Shown here one piece after another: positions 9,988-17,975 of a stretch of DNA of 64,000 nucleotides (within the stretch, counting starts at the first letter, position 1; every line of letters starts with the position of its first letter). Source of the DNA: Psychromonas marina (GTDB lineage: Bacteria; Pseudomonadota; Gammaproteobacteria; Enterobacterales; Psychromonadaceae); the NCBI RefSeq assembly GCF_030161115.1, contig NZ_BSPQ01000013.1:372001-436000 (forward strand), read 5' to 3'. The translations under genes were made by a program, and so were the position numbers. The notes beneath the pieces were generated by a model that was not told where the DNA came from, ran no database searches, and worked only from the letters and a program-made list of their open reading frames with translations.

Positions 9988-10019
9988 ACAGACAAATAAG
10001 TGTTCACTTGTTTGTCTGT
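9988..10019. promoter_or_regulatory. 32-bp near-perfect palindrome, operator-like
   Basis: The left arm ACAGACAAATAAGTG (9988-10002) and right arm CACTTGTTTGTCTGT (10005-10019) are complementary over 15 positions with a single T/G wobble, around a 2-base centre TT. Such a long dyad with almost no loop is a poor terminator and resembles the operators of TetR-family repressors, for example the E. coli AcrR site in style. No tetR-type gene is adjacent. The nearest downstream gene is the VF530 gene 115 bp away. Confidence 0.55.
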
Positions 10020-10133
10020 TGTTATTATCATACACTCCGCGGTTCGTTGTTCAATAAGCATCAATATCACGCTATAATGATGCCCTTTTTTGTTACATTA
10101 ACGTTTTTCTTTCTCATCATTTTAGGTATTTAC

Positions 10134-10457
10134 ATGAATCACGATCCACTTCACGGTATAAAACTGGAAGAAATTTTAGTCAAACTTGAAAAAGAACTTG
10201 GCTGGGAAAAGATGGGAACGTTACTCAATATCAAGTGCTTTATTAATCACCCACGTTTAAAATCAAGTTTAACGTTTTTACGCAAGACCCCTTGGGCTCG
10301 CAAAAAAGTTGAAATTTTATATTTAAAAACGTTCTGTCGTGATCATCCAGCCACCAAAGGTTTGATACGTAACTTCATCGAACAAAAGAATACATCACCC
10401 ACTAAGACCACTATTAAAGATGATGGTTTTAGCTGGCCAACAATAAAAAACAAATAA
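10134..10457 (+). CDS. VF530 family (DUF2132) DNA-binding protein
   Basis: This 107-residue protein matches the VF530/DUF2132 family named after a Vibrio fischeri protein with a compact helical fold reported to bind DNA. Family-like stretches are DPLHGIKLEEIL, LGWEKMGTLLNIKCF and KTPWARKKVEILYL, with a variable C-terminal tail after about residue 85. The frame is open further upstream, but homologues begin at MNHDPLHG, so I chose the ATG at 10134, with a weak TAGG Shine-Dalgarno about 8 bases before it. The cellular role is not established. Confidence 0.8.
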   Translation: MNHDPLHGIKLEEILVKLEKELGWEKMGTLLNIKCFINHPRLKSSLTFLRKTPWARKKVEILYLKTFCRDHPATKGLIRNFIEQKNTSPTKTTIKDDGFSWPTIKNK

Positions 10458-10526
10458 ACTGATTTCATGTTAAAATTAGCATGTACTGAATTTCAGTTAA
10501 AGAAAATAGACTAGGATAAACAAAAA

Positions 10527-10880
10527 ATGTCACAACAAAACAAATTCGACTTTCGTGTTACACAAATTGACGAACAATGGGATGCGGAAATTACACGTCG
10601 AGTTTCTGCGCGTAGAACAAGTGTTTCTAAACGTAAAAAAGGCTTTGCGACTGAAGCATTAGCAACAGAGTGGGCTAAAGAAGCACTTGCTGGTTTCCTT
10701 GAAAATCAACAACAGAGCAACAAGCGTAAATCAGAAAGACGTGCTACTCGTAACGAATTAGCAGCACAAGCAGTTGTAGCAAAAGAAGCGGCAGCAGCAT
10801 TATACGCAGAAAAACAACAAGCTTACTTTGAAGCATTAGATGAAGAAGAGCTTGAAGAAGATGAGTTCTACGAAGAGTAA
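10527..10880 (+). CDS. DUF3622 family protein
   Basis: A 117-residue protein resembling the DUF3622 family found in Vibrio, Shewanella and relatives. The N-terminal half (residues 1-60) holds the conserved part, with an FDFRVTQ strand and alternating basic residues (RRVSARRTSVSKRKKGF). The C-terminal half is a long alanine- and glutamate-rich helix ending in an acidic tail (EELEEDEFYEE). It has no known function. A Shine-Dalgarno-like TAGGA lies about 9 bases before the ATG. Confidence 0.75.
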   Translation: MSQQNKFDFRVTQIDEQWDAEITRRVSARRTSVSKRKKGFATEALATEWAKEALAGFLENQQQSNKRKSERRATRNELAAQAVVAKEAAAALYAEKQQAYFEALDEEELEEDEFYEE

Positions 10881-10889
10881 CTGATATAA

Positions 10890-10920
10890 CGCTCTCAATT
10901 ACACCGAGTATTTGAGAGCG
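10890..10920 (+). terminator. Hairpin after DUF3622 gene, probable terminator
   Basis: A 9-bp stem CGCTCTCAA / TTGAGAGCG (10890-10898 with 10912-10920) with a 13-base loop starts 10 bp after the stop codon. The T-run after it is interrupted (GCTTTCCTATTT), so termination strength is uncertain. Confidence 0.45.
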
Positions 10921-11060
10921 GCTTTCCTATTTAATAACTCCCTCAGCAAAAAACACTTCAGCAGTCTCTTTCATAAACGACAGATATAAAAAAAGCCTAC
11001 CCATATATCACCTTTAAAGTGTTACACCAGTAAGCCTCAGCATTTAATAAAAATCTATAC

Positions 11061-11393
11061 CTAGAAAGGCATTTTGAAGCCAGGTGGTAATTCCATACCG
11101 CCAGTTAAACCGCTCATTTTAGATTTGTTTACTTCTTCAACACGACGTACTGCATCATTCATTGCTGCTGCAATTAAGTCTTCAAGCATCTCTTTATCAT
11201 CTGCAAGTAATTCTGGATCAATTTCAACTTTACGTACGTTGTGATTGCCTAATAATGTAATTTTAACAAGGCCTGCACCAGATTCACCAACGACTTCTGT
11301 ATTGGCGATATCTGCTTGTGCTTTTTGCATATTTTCTTGCATCTCTTGGGCTTTTTTCATTAAATCGCCCATTCCACCTTTACCACTGAACAT
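11061..11393 (-). CDS. ybaB: YbaB/EbfC nucleoid-associated protein
   Basis: This small DNA-binding protein forms dimers and lies downstream of dnaX across many bacteria. The 110-residue protein has the family start [18 protein letters not shown], an amphipathic helix, and the conserved [11 protein letters not shown] and [12 protein letters not shown] segments, ending in [13 protein letters not shown]. It is 51 bp downstream of dnaX on the same strand and is probably co-transcribed with apt and dnaX. Confidence 0.94.
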   Translation of the reverse strand: MFSGKGGMGDLMKKAQEMQENMQKAQADIANTEVVGESGAGLVKITLLGNHNVRKVEIDPELLADDKEMLEDLIAAAMNDAVRRVEEVNKSKMSGLTGGMELPPGFKMPF

Positions 11394-11444
11394 AATTTTC
11401 TCTCTTATACATGTTAAATTATTGACTGTTATTATCTGTATTAA

Positions 11445-13742
11445 TTATAGCGGGATAACACTATTTTCATAGACTTTTGCACCACAGTTAGCCGCTAATG
11501 CTTTAATATTTTCATCTTCAACAATGGCACGCTTTGCATTGTCTAAATATTGCTCGTAAAGCGCCATTTCAGATTCGAAAGCAGTTAACTGCCCTTCTAC
11601 ATTACCCACTTCAATATACATACTATATTGGGTTCCAAAATAGTTTTTCAACTGCATCTGCAACTCTTCGCATAAACCACCATTATTAAGCAGGTGCTGT
11701 TGTTCTGCCTTAAGTGTTAATACAATCTGATTATCTACTTTTTTCATGACACTATTTTTTGCTAGTAACTTCACTAACCCAGCGACTTTCATTTGTTGAA
11801 TCGCCAATGACCAAGGGTCGGTCAATTTATCTTCAACATATTTTGCAGTGTCTATCTCGACCGCTTGAAAAGGTTGTGTGCTAAAAAATGGATGCTGACC
11901 AACACGTTCTCCATTGCTAACCGGCTGCATAATTGGCGCAACATTTGACACTTCCTCAATAGGTTGAGGCTGCATGGCTAAATAATCCTGAGGCGCTGAG
12001 TAGGGATCATAATCTGCACCATCGAATTGATTATCCATAAATTCATTATGTTGATAATCTTCACTCGGTGGCAATGTTTTAGTTGCATGCCCCTGCGTTG
12101 GAATAACAGCTGTTTCAATTGTCGGTTCTACTGCCGATGGCGTTCCTGTCGGTAATGTTATCTCTTCAGATACCGGCTTAACGCTGTTTTTAGTAACACT
12201 TTGGGCATCATTAGGGGTTTCTGCGACAACAGGTTGGTTAATTTTAGGCTCAGTTGTCGCCTGTAACTTTTTTGTTTCATTTCTCTTTAAACGATGACTA
12301 CGTAACATATTACGAGAATGCGTTACTTGGCTAAGCGACTCAGTGATCGTAGTTGGTGTCTCTGTCACCGGCGTGGGTTGCTCAGGTGCAGTAACCGGTG
12401 CCGTTATCTCTTGCCCAACGTTTTTCTCCAACACGGGTTCAATCGTATGCCTAGGAGCTAAAGGTTCCGTTATTGCAGAAGGAGCGGCTGCCGTTTTAGG
12501 CGAATCAATAACAAGTGCTTCTGTCGGTATAACAGGGATGACTGGCGCAGTTGGCATGACTGCATGTTCAACCACAGCGACTTGCTGTTCAGCAGCACTA
12601 GGTGCCACCACTGGTTGCGTCTCAACCGCCGGTGTGACCAATACAGTTTCATCTAACTCAACATAGTTTGCCGGTTTAAAGGCCAACAAACGCATGACGG
12701 TCATCTCAAGTGCAATTTTTCCATTAGGTGCAAAGTTATAATCTTTATAGCCTTGAACTGCAATTTGATAATACAGTTGTACCTCTTCCGGATTAAGTCG
12801 CTCGCTCAACAGCTGAATAGCAGACTTTTCACCATTGCTTTGTACTGGCTGTAACTGTTGCAATGCAACTTGATGACATAACGCAGCAAGCTCCTGGTGC
12901 AACTTAGCAAAGTCAGCGCCTAGTGCAACGAACTCTTCTATTTTTTGAAATACTTTAGCAACGTTACCTGATGCAATAAAATGTAATAGGTATTCAAGGT
13001 GACTATTGTCTAGTGTGCCTAACATTTTTAAAACAGATTGATATTCAATGTTACCCGCACCAAAGGCTAACGCTTGATCCGTTAAACTCAATGCATCACG
13101 CATACTGCCGTCTGCCGCTTTGGCAATAACGGTTAATGCGGCATGTTCAAAGGTCGCTTTTTCCTGCTGTAATATATGTGCAAGTTGCGCTTCAATTTGA
13201 TCCGGTAAAATAGCTTTTAGATGAAACTGCAAACAGCGCGATAGCACGGTGATAGGTAGCTTTTGAGGATCGGTTGTCGCAAGCAGAAACTTCACATATT
13301 CAGGCGGCTCTTCAAGTGTTTTTAACAATGCATTGAAGCTATGCTTTGATAACATATGCACTTCATCGATAAGGTATACTTTATAACGCCCTACTGCGGG
13401 TTTATATTGCACGTTATCAAGCATTTCTCGCGTATCATCGACTTTTGTACGTGATGCGGCATCTATCTCTAACAGGTCAACAAAGCGCCCCTGATCGATC
13501 GCAACACAGTTATCACATTGCCCACAAGGGGTTGCTGTCACGCCTAATTCACAATTTAGGCTTTTAGCTAGAATTCGCGCGATAGTCGTTTTACCAACGC
13601 CACGAGTACCGCTAAAAAGATAAGCATGGTGCACTTTGTTTTGTGCAAGACCATTACTTATTGCGGTTAAAACGTGCTGCTGTCCAACAACTTCAGAGAA
13701 ATTATGTGGTCGCCACTTACGGGCTAAAACTTGATAGCTCAC
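11445..13742 (-). CDS. dnaX: DNA polymerase III subunit tau (and gamma by frameshift)
   Basis: DnaX is the clamp-loader ATPase of the replicative polymerase. The full frame encodes a 765-residue tau. Seen are the Walker A motif GTRGVGKTT (about residues 45-53), the zinc cysteines around CGQCDNC, the DEVHML Walker B (about 127-132) and the sensor region TTDPQKLP. Residues 370-620 are a long Pro/Thr/Val-rich linker, and the C-terminal 140 residues are the polymerase-binding part. An in-frame slippery heptamer at codons 490-492 followed by a hairpin should give a shorter gamma of 497 residues (see the separate entry). The stop of apt is 5 bp upstream. Confidence 0.96.
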   Translation of the reverse strand: MSYQVLARKWRPHNFSEVVGQQHVLTAISNGLAQNKVHHAYLFSGTRGVGKTTIARILAKSLNCELGVTATPCGQCDNCVAIDQGRFVDLLEIDAASRTKVDDTREMLDNVQYKPAVGRYKVYLIDEVHMLSKHSFNALLKTLEEPPEYVKFLLATTDPQKLPITVLSRCLQFHLKAILPDQIEAQLAHILQQEKATFEHAALTVIAKAADGSMRDALSLTDQALAFGAGNIEYQSVLKMLGTLDNSHLEYLLHFIASGNVAKVFQKIEEFVALGADFAKLHQELAALCHQVALQQLQPVQSNGEKSAIQLLSERLNPEEVQLYYQIAVQGYKDYNFAPNGKIALEMTVMRLLAFKPANYVELDETVLVTPAVETQPVVAPSAAEQQVAVVEHAVMPTAPVIPVIPTEALVIDSPKTAAAPSAITEPLAPRHTIEPVLEKNVGQEITAPVTAPEQPTPVTETPTTITESLSQVTHSRNMLRSHRLKRNETKKLQATTEPKINQPVVAETPNDAQSVTKNSVKPVSEEITLPTGTPSAVEPTIETAVIPTQGHATKTLPPSEDYQHNEFMDNQFDGADYDPYSAPQDYLAMQPQPIEEVSNVAPIMQPVSNGERVGQHPFFSTQPFQAVEIDTAKYVEDKLTDPWSLAIQQMKVAGLVKLLAKNSVMKKVDNQIVLTLKAEQQHLLNNGGLCEELQMQLKNYFGTQYSMYIEVGNVEGQLTAFESEMALYEQYLDNAKRAIVEDENIKALAANCGAKVYENSVIPL
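12223..12273 (-). promoter_or_regulatory. dnaX programmed -1 ribosomal frameshift signal
   Basis: On the minus strand the heptamer A AAA AAG (12273-12267) lies in the zero frame as ACA AAA AAG TTA, codons 490-493. A 6-base spacer then leads to an 8-bp stem, GCGACAAC (12260-12253) with GTTGTCGC (12230-12223), around a 22-base loop. A -1 slip continues as Val-Thr-Gly-Asp-Asn-stop, with TGA at 12252-12250, giving a 497-residue gamma. This is the same heptamer as in E. coli dnaX. The upstream helper Shine-Dalgarno is weak here (AAAGAGA). Confidence 0.85.
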
Positions 13743-13747
13743 TAAAA

Positions 13748-14302
13748 CTACTCGCCTTCAAAGGTGATTAATGAAAAATGCGGAACCGCTAATTTTTCAA
13801 GTTTTTCAGCGCCGTTTAAGGCAGGCAGTTCGATAACAAATGCTGACTCAATCACGATGCCGCCTAAACGCTGAATAAGCTTAACCGATGCTTCTGCTGT
13901 GCCACCGGTTGCCAATAGGTCATCCATCAATAATACCGTTTCACCATCGTTAATCGCATCTGAGTGAATTTGTAAGGTATCAGTACCATATTCTAATGTG
14001 TAACTCTCTTGAATCGTATCACGCGGTAATTTACCCGGTTTACGAACAGGCACAAATCCAGCCCCAATCGCGGCGGCTAATGGTGCGCCAAAAATAAAAC
14101 CACGCGCTTCAGTACCAACAACCTTATCAATTTTCTGATCTTTATAGCGTGCAACAAATTGTGCAATGGTCGCAGAAAATGCACTACCATTTTCAATCAA
14201 ACTGGTTACATCGCGAAACATAATGCCAGGCAATGGGTAATCAGGAATGGTTTTAATACTGTTTTTGATTAGTTGCTGTACATCTGAAGTCATGGGGTTC
14301 AC
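13748..14302 (-). CDS. apt: Adenine phosphoribosyltransferase
   Basis: Apt salvages adenine to AMP with phosphoribosyl diphosphate. The 184-residue protein has the PRPP-binding motif [14 protein letters not shown] (about residues 124-137), the base-binding [12 protein letters not shown], and the [12 protein letters not shown] segment near residue 20. The start could be the ATG at 14302 or the one three codons later (MTSDVQQL); neither has a strong ribosome-binding site. It leads the conserved apt-dnaX-ybaB unit. Confidence 0.95.
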   Translation of the reverse strand: MNPMTSDVQQLIKNSIKTIPDYPLPGIMFRDVTSLIENGSAFSATIAQFVARYKDQKIDKVVGTEARGFIFGAPLAAAIGAGFVPVRKPGKLPRDTIQESYTLEYGTDTLQIHSDAINDGETVLLMDDLLATGGTAEASVKLIQRLGGIVIESAFVIELPALNGAEKLEKLAVPHFSLITFEGE

Positions 14303-14628
14303 TCATATTAATAATTATGACACTAGAATAAATAGTCAGTCGCTGAACTGCAAGGGTTTGCAGTAACTATTATCCTATAATGCTTTAAACTTCACTTAAG
14401 ATAGAGGCAAACGCCATCCTCCTTTTATATCGCCTGCTTTATATTTTCTCTTTTGCGGTTGTAATAGGTAGCAATCACATTGTATTAATGGAAAAAATGA
14501 TCAAGCGTTATCTCTGAACCAGACTATCTTGACGCTTATATGACCTTTTACTTTTCAGCAATCCATAACAAATCTATTAATTAGCGCTAGTTTCTATATC
14601 ATGTACGAAAAAATTGTGAGAGTACATT
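14303..14628. other. 326-bp divergent intergenic region apt/dusC
   Basis: AT-rich, with no open frame of note. It must hold the promoters of both divergent genes. I could not pick out a clear -35/-10 pair or an operator. Confidence 0.4.
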
Positions 14629-15552
14629 ATGAGAATTATATTAGCCCCGATGGAGGGTGTCGCAGACGCATCAATGCGAAGACTATTAACAAGTCAGGGA
14701 GGATTTGATTTGTGTATTAGTGAGTTCATAAGGATTGTTGATCAAAAACTACCATCACGAGTTTTTTATCGCAGTTGCCCAGAACTTTATAATGATTGTA
14801 AGACCGAATTCGGTACACCTGTTCGCATTCAGTTATTGGGTCAAGAACCAAATTGGATGGCTGAAAATGCAGAAAGAGCGATTCGTTTAGGATCTCACGG
14901 CATCGATTTAAATTTTGGTTGCCCGTCTCGCACGGTTAATAAAAACAAAGGCGGCGCGGCGTTACTCAAAGAGCCTGAAAGTATTTACCAAATTGTCAAA
15001 AAAGTCAGAGAGACAGTGCCCTCATATCAAACTGTATCCGCTAAAATGCGTTTAGGTTGGGATTGTAAATCTCAATGCGTTGAAATTGCACAAGCAATTG
15101 AAGCAGCAGGTGCAAATGAATTAACGGTACATGCACGTACCAAAGAGGAAGGCTATAAGCCCCCTGCTCACTGGGAATATATCAAACTCATTAAAGATGC
15201 CACCAGCTTGAACATTATTGCCAATGGTGAAGTCTGGAATAAAGATGATTATATGCGCTGTCAGAACATCAGCGGCTGTGATGACATCATGATTGGTCGT
15301 GGCGCAGTAACCATCCCTAACCTAGCACTGCACATTAAAGGTGCTCCTATTATGCCTTGGGCAGAGGTTAAACAATTAATGATTAACTACGGTGGATTCG
15401 AGACACTCGGTGATAAGGAAAAGTATTTTCCACAACGTTTAAAGCAGTGGTTTAAATATATATCGAAACAGTACCCTGAATCAGAAGAATTGTTTAGAGA
15501 AATTCGTAGCATTAAAGATACAAAGCAAATAATTCAAGCATTGAAGAAGTAG
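14629..15552 (+). CDS. dusC: tRNA-dihydrouridine(16) synthase
   Basis: DusC reduces uridine 16 in the D loop of tRNAs using FMN and NADPH. The 307-residue protein starts with the FMN-binding APMEGVADASMR. It carries the catalytic cysteine in LNFGCPSRTVNKNKGGAALL (about C98), and has KMRLGWD, TVHARTKEEGY and IANGEVW as barrel motifs. The NKNKGGAAL stretch and the C-terminal helical domain are those of the DusC subgroup rather than DusA or DusB. It stands alone, with 381 bp before the next gene. Confidence 0.92.
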   Translation: MRIILAPMEGVADASMRRLLTSQGGFDLCISEFIRIVDQKLPSRVFYRSCPELYNDCKTEFGTPVRIQLLGQEPNWMAENAERAIRLGSHGIDLNFGCPSRTVNKNKGGAALLKEPESIYQIVKKVRETVPSYQTVSAKMRLGWDCKSQCVEIAQAIEAAGANELTVHARTKEEGYKPPAHWEYIKLIKDATSLNIIANGEVWNKDDYMRCQNISGCDDIMIGRGAVTIPNLALHIKGAPIMPWAEVKQLMINYGGFETLGDKEKYFPQRLKQWFKYISKQYPESEELFREIRSIKDTKQIIQALKK

Positions 15553-15933
15553 CTATTATCTTGAATCGCAAATCAAACAAAAGTATCAAACATGTAAAGC
15601 AACTCCCCGTTAGTGGAGAACACACTTTTTGTTGTTGCTATCAAACTATTGATATGTCGCGGTGTATTCCTCACCGCGAAAGTTAATCATTTGTTCCCCT
15701 GTAATTGCTCAGATATCCCATATTGAAAGGCAAGGTAATTAATGCTTGTCGCTCGTTACTGGCAACTAGGCTAACATCGTACAAAAAGCAAGCAAGCACA
15801 CAGCCAACTTCACAGTTATCTGTTTTTATTCAAAAAATATAAACTAAATCGTATTATACTCGCTGCGCACGAGCCCCTTGCGCTCACTAACTATCAGCTA
15901 AACAGAATTCTCATACTCAGTTTCAGGAACACT
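15553..15933. other. 381-bp intergenic region dusC / receiver-CheC gene
   Basis: No gene-like frame and no good terminator hairpin were found. The right half presumably holds the promoter of the response regulator pair, but I saw no convincing elements. Confidence 0.4.
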
Positions 15934-16932
15934 ATGTCATTACCCGTTTTAATTTGTGACGACTCCGCATTAGCGAGAAAATCAATTGCCCGTTCATTGC
16001 CCAAGGATTGGGATATCTCCGTCAGTTTTGCAGAAAATGGTCAACAAGGCATTGAAGCAATTCAACAGGGTAAAGGAGATATTGTCTTTTTAGATCTCAA
16101 TATGCCGGTGATGGATGGTTATCAAGTTCTAGAAGCAATATGTCAGCAAGACCTAAACGCGATTGTGATTGTCATATCAGGTGATATCCAACCTGAAGCA
16201 CACAAAAAAGTACGCGAATTAGGCGCTATCGATTTTATTCAAAAACCGATAAACCAAGAAGAGCTAATTAGCTTATTAGCTTCCTATGGTATCTACAAAA
16301 CAGGTTGCCATCATTCGCTTGATACTGAAGAATCGAGCATCTCTGTTGGGTTAAGAGATGCGATGCAAGAGGTTTCAAATATTGCAATGGGGCGAGCCGG
16401 TGATCTACTCGCGAGACTTTTAGATGTGTTTGTTCTGTTACCTATCCCTAACGTAAATACACTAGAAACCAGTGAACTGCATATGGCACTCACCTCAATC
16501 GCTAATGATGACAGCATATCAGCTGTTTCACAGGGTTTTATTAGCTCTGGTATCAGCGGTGAAGCACTGATTATATTTCATGACTCAAGCTTTAAAGACA
16601 TGGCTAAGCTGCTTAAATATAAAGAGGAGCTAGATGACCATATTGAAATAGAGGTAATGAACGATATCTCCAATATATTGATCGGTGCTTTTTTGAATGG
16701 CCTTTCAGATCAGCTCGACATTCACTTTAGTCAAGGGCAACCTAGCGTATTAGGTCAACATTGCCGCGTTGAAGAGTTAATACAGGATAGGCAATCACAT
16801 TGGCAAAAAACCTTAGCGATTGAAGTTAATTATAGTATTGATAATTATAATATTAAGTGTGATCTTTTACTGTTATTCACCGAAGACTCCATTGATACCC
16901 TCACAAATAAAATAGGATACTTACTAAACTAA
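15934..16932 (+). CDS. Response regulator with C-terminal CheC-like phosphatase domain
   Basis: A receiver domain (residues 1-120) has the acidic pair D9/D10, the phospho-acceptor D54 in VFLDLNMPVMDG and K104 in FIQKPI. A CheC/CheX/FliY-type domain follows (about 138-330), with ExxN-type catalytic motifs: E146/N149 (QEVSNIAMG) and a second, altered to Asp, D244/N247 (NDISNILIG). CheC proteins dephosphorylate CheY-P, so this fusion may act on itself or on another receiver. The stop overlaps the ATG of the diguanylate cyclase gene (TAATG), implying a coupled output. No histidine kinase is adjacent. Confidence 0.85.
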   Translation: MSLPVLICDDSALARKSIARSLPKDWDISVSFAENGQQGIEAIQQGKGDIVFLDLNMPVMDGYQVLEAICQQDLNAIVIVISGDIQPEAHKKVRELGAIDFIQKPINQEELISLLASYGIYKTGCHHSLDTEESSISVGLRDAMQEVSNIAMGRAGDLLARLLDVFVLLPIPNVNTLETSELHMALTSIANDDSISAVSQGFISSGISGEALIIFHDSSFKDMAKLLKYKEELDDHIEIEVMNDISNILIGAFLNGLSDQLDIHFSQGQPSVLGQHCRVEELIQDRQSHWQKTLAIEVNYSIDNYNIKCDLLLLFTEDSIDTLTNKIGYLLN

Positions 16933-17888
16933 TGAGTGCAAGTATAGAGCTTAAAGATATTCATTGGCTTATCGATATGGTGCAAAATATTGATGTCGGT
17001 TTAGTGGTCATTGATTTAAACATGAATGTACAAGTATGGAACGGTTTTATGGAAAACCACTCTGGCCTACTGACTGCACATGTTGTCGATAAAAAACTAA
17101 ATGATCTGTTTACAGATATCCCCGAAGCCTGGTTACAACAGAAATTAGATACCATTAGAGTATTAAAAAATAAGGCATTTACTACCTGGGAGCAACGCTC
17201 TTATCTATTCAAATTCAAAAGTTACCGCCCGATAACCAGTAATGCTGAGTTTATGTATCAAAATGTGACCTTTTTGCCACTCACCGATATTACCAATAAA
17301 GTGACCCAAGTTTGTTTAATTATCTACGATGTCACCGATGTTGCCTTAAATAAACAGATGGCATTAGAAGCAAATCAACAGTTAGAATATTTAAGTCATA
17401 CTGACACGTTAACACAATTAAATAATCAAGGTTTTTGGCGTGAATGTTGTCGTACCGAATACAAACGTCATACCAGAACGCAGCAACCTGCTTCATTAAT
17501 CATGCTTGATATAGACCACTTTAAAAACATAAACGATACCTATGGGCACCCGTTTGGTGATGAAGTGATTATAGGTGTTGCTAATAGCATTAAAGAGAAT
17601 ATGCGTGAAACTGATATTGCAGGCCGCTATGGTGGTGAAGAGTTCACATTAATACTGGTTGATACCGCACTAGAGCCGGCAAAATTAGTTGCAGAGCGAA
17701 TTAGAAAAAGTATTGAGTCATTAACCTTCAACCATCTGGGGGAGCAAGTTAAGATCACCGCGAGCTTTGGTGTTGCCCATATCACCGCTAACATTGCTAA
17801 CGATCAAAGCTGGATTAAAGCCGCTGATTTAGGGCTATACATCGCGAAAGACAGTGGTCGTAATAATGTCGCAGTGAGCCCGCATTAA
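16932..17888 (+). CDS. PAS-GGDEF diguanylate cyclase
   Basis: This enzyme makes cyclic di-GMP from two GTP. The 318-residue soluble protein has an N-terminal PAS-like sensor (about residues 10-140, LVVIDLNMNVQVWN), a short coiled linker, and a GGDEF domain at about 155-318. The active site GGEEF is at 234-238. The product-inhibition I-site RETD is at 225-228, five residues before it, so the enzyme looks active and feedback-inhibited. The substrate aspartate is in MLDIDHFKNIND. The gene overlaps the receiver-CheC gene by one base, so the pair probably forms one signalling module. Confidence 0.9.
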   Translation: MSASIELKDIHWLIDMVQNIDVGLVVIDLNMNVQVWNGFMENHSGLLTAHVVDKKLNDLFTDIPEAWLQQKLDTIRVLKNKAFTTWEQRSYLFKFKSYRPITSNAEFMYQNVTFLPLTDITNKVTQVCLIIYDVTDVALNKQMALEANQQLEYLSHTDTLTQLNNQGFWRECCRTEYKRHTRTQQPASLIMLDIDHFKNINDTYGHPFGDEVIIGVANSIKENMRETDIAGRYGGEEFTLILVDTALEPAKLVAERIRKSIESLTFNHLGEQVKITASFGVAHITANIANDQSWIKAADLGLYIAKDSGRNNVAVSPH

Positions 17889-17914
17889 TACCTATTCAAC
17901 TAAATAGCTTGATC

Positions 17915-17952
17915 AAAAAAGGGGAAGATAAATACATTATCTTCCCTTTTTT
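17915..17952. terminator. Bidirectional rho-independent terminator
   Basis: The 10-bp stem GGGAAGATAA / TTATCTTCCC (17922-17931 and 17937-17946) with a 5-base loop is flanked by six A residues on the left and six T residues on the right. It serves both the diguanylate cyclase gene and the convergent YeeE/YedE gene. Confidence 0.9.
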
Positions 17953-17975
17953 ATGCTCAGTTAACTATTGAGACG

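Larger units (their letters stand above)
9631..10133. other. 503-bp gene-free stretch between tRNA-Leu and the VF530 gene
   Basis: This stretch holds the tRNA-Leu promoter at its left end and a 32-bp near-perfect palindrome at 9988-10019. The rest is AT-rich and shows no convincing coding frame. The frame of the VF530 gene stays open back to an ATG at 9972, but that extension (about 54 residues) is unlike the family and includes the palindrome, so I treat it as non-coding. Confidence 0.5.

Noticed and set aside
9972-10133. Longer start for the VF530 gene
   Set aside because: The extension is unlike the family, has no Shine-Dalgarno sequence and covers the 32-bp palindrome.
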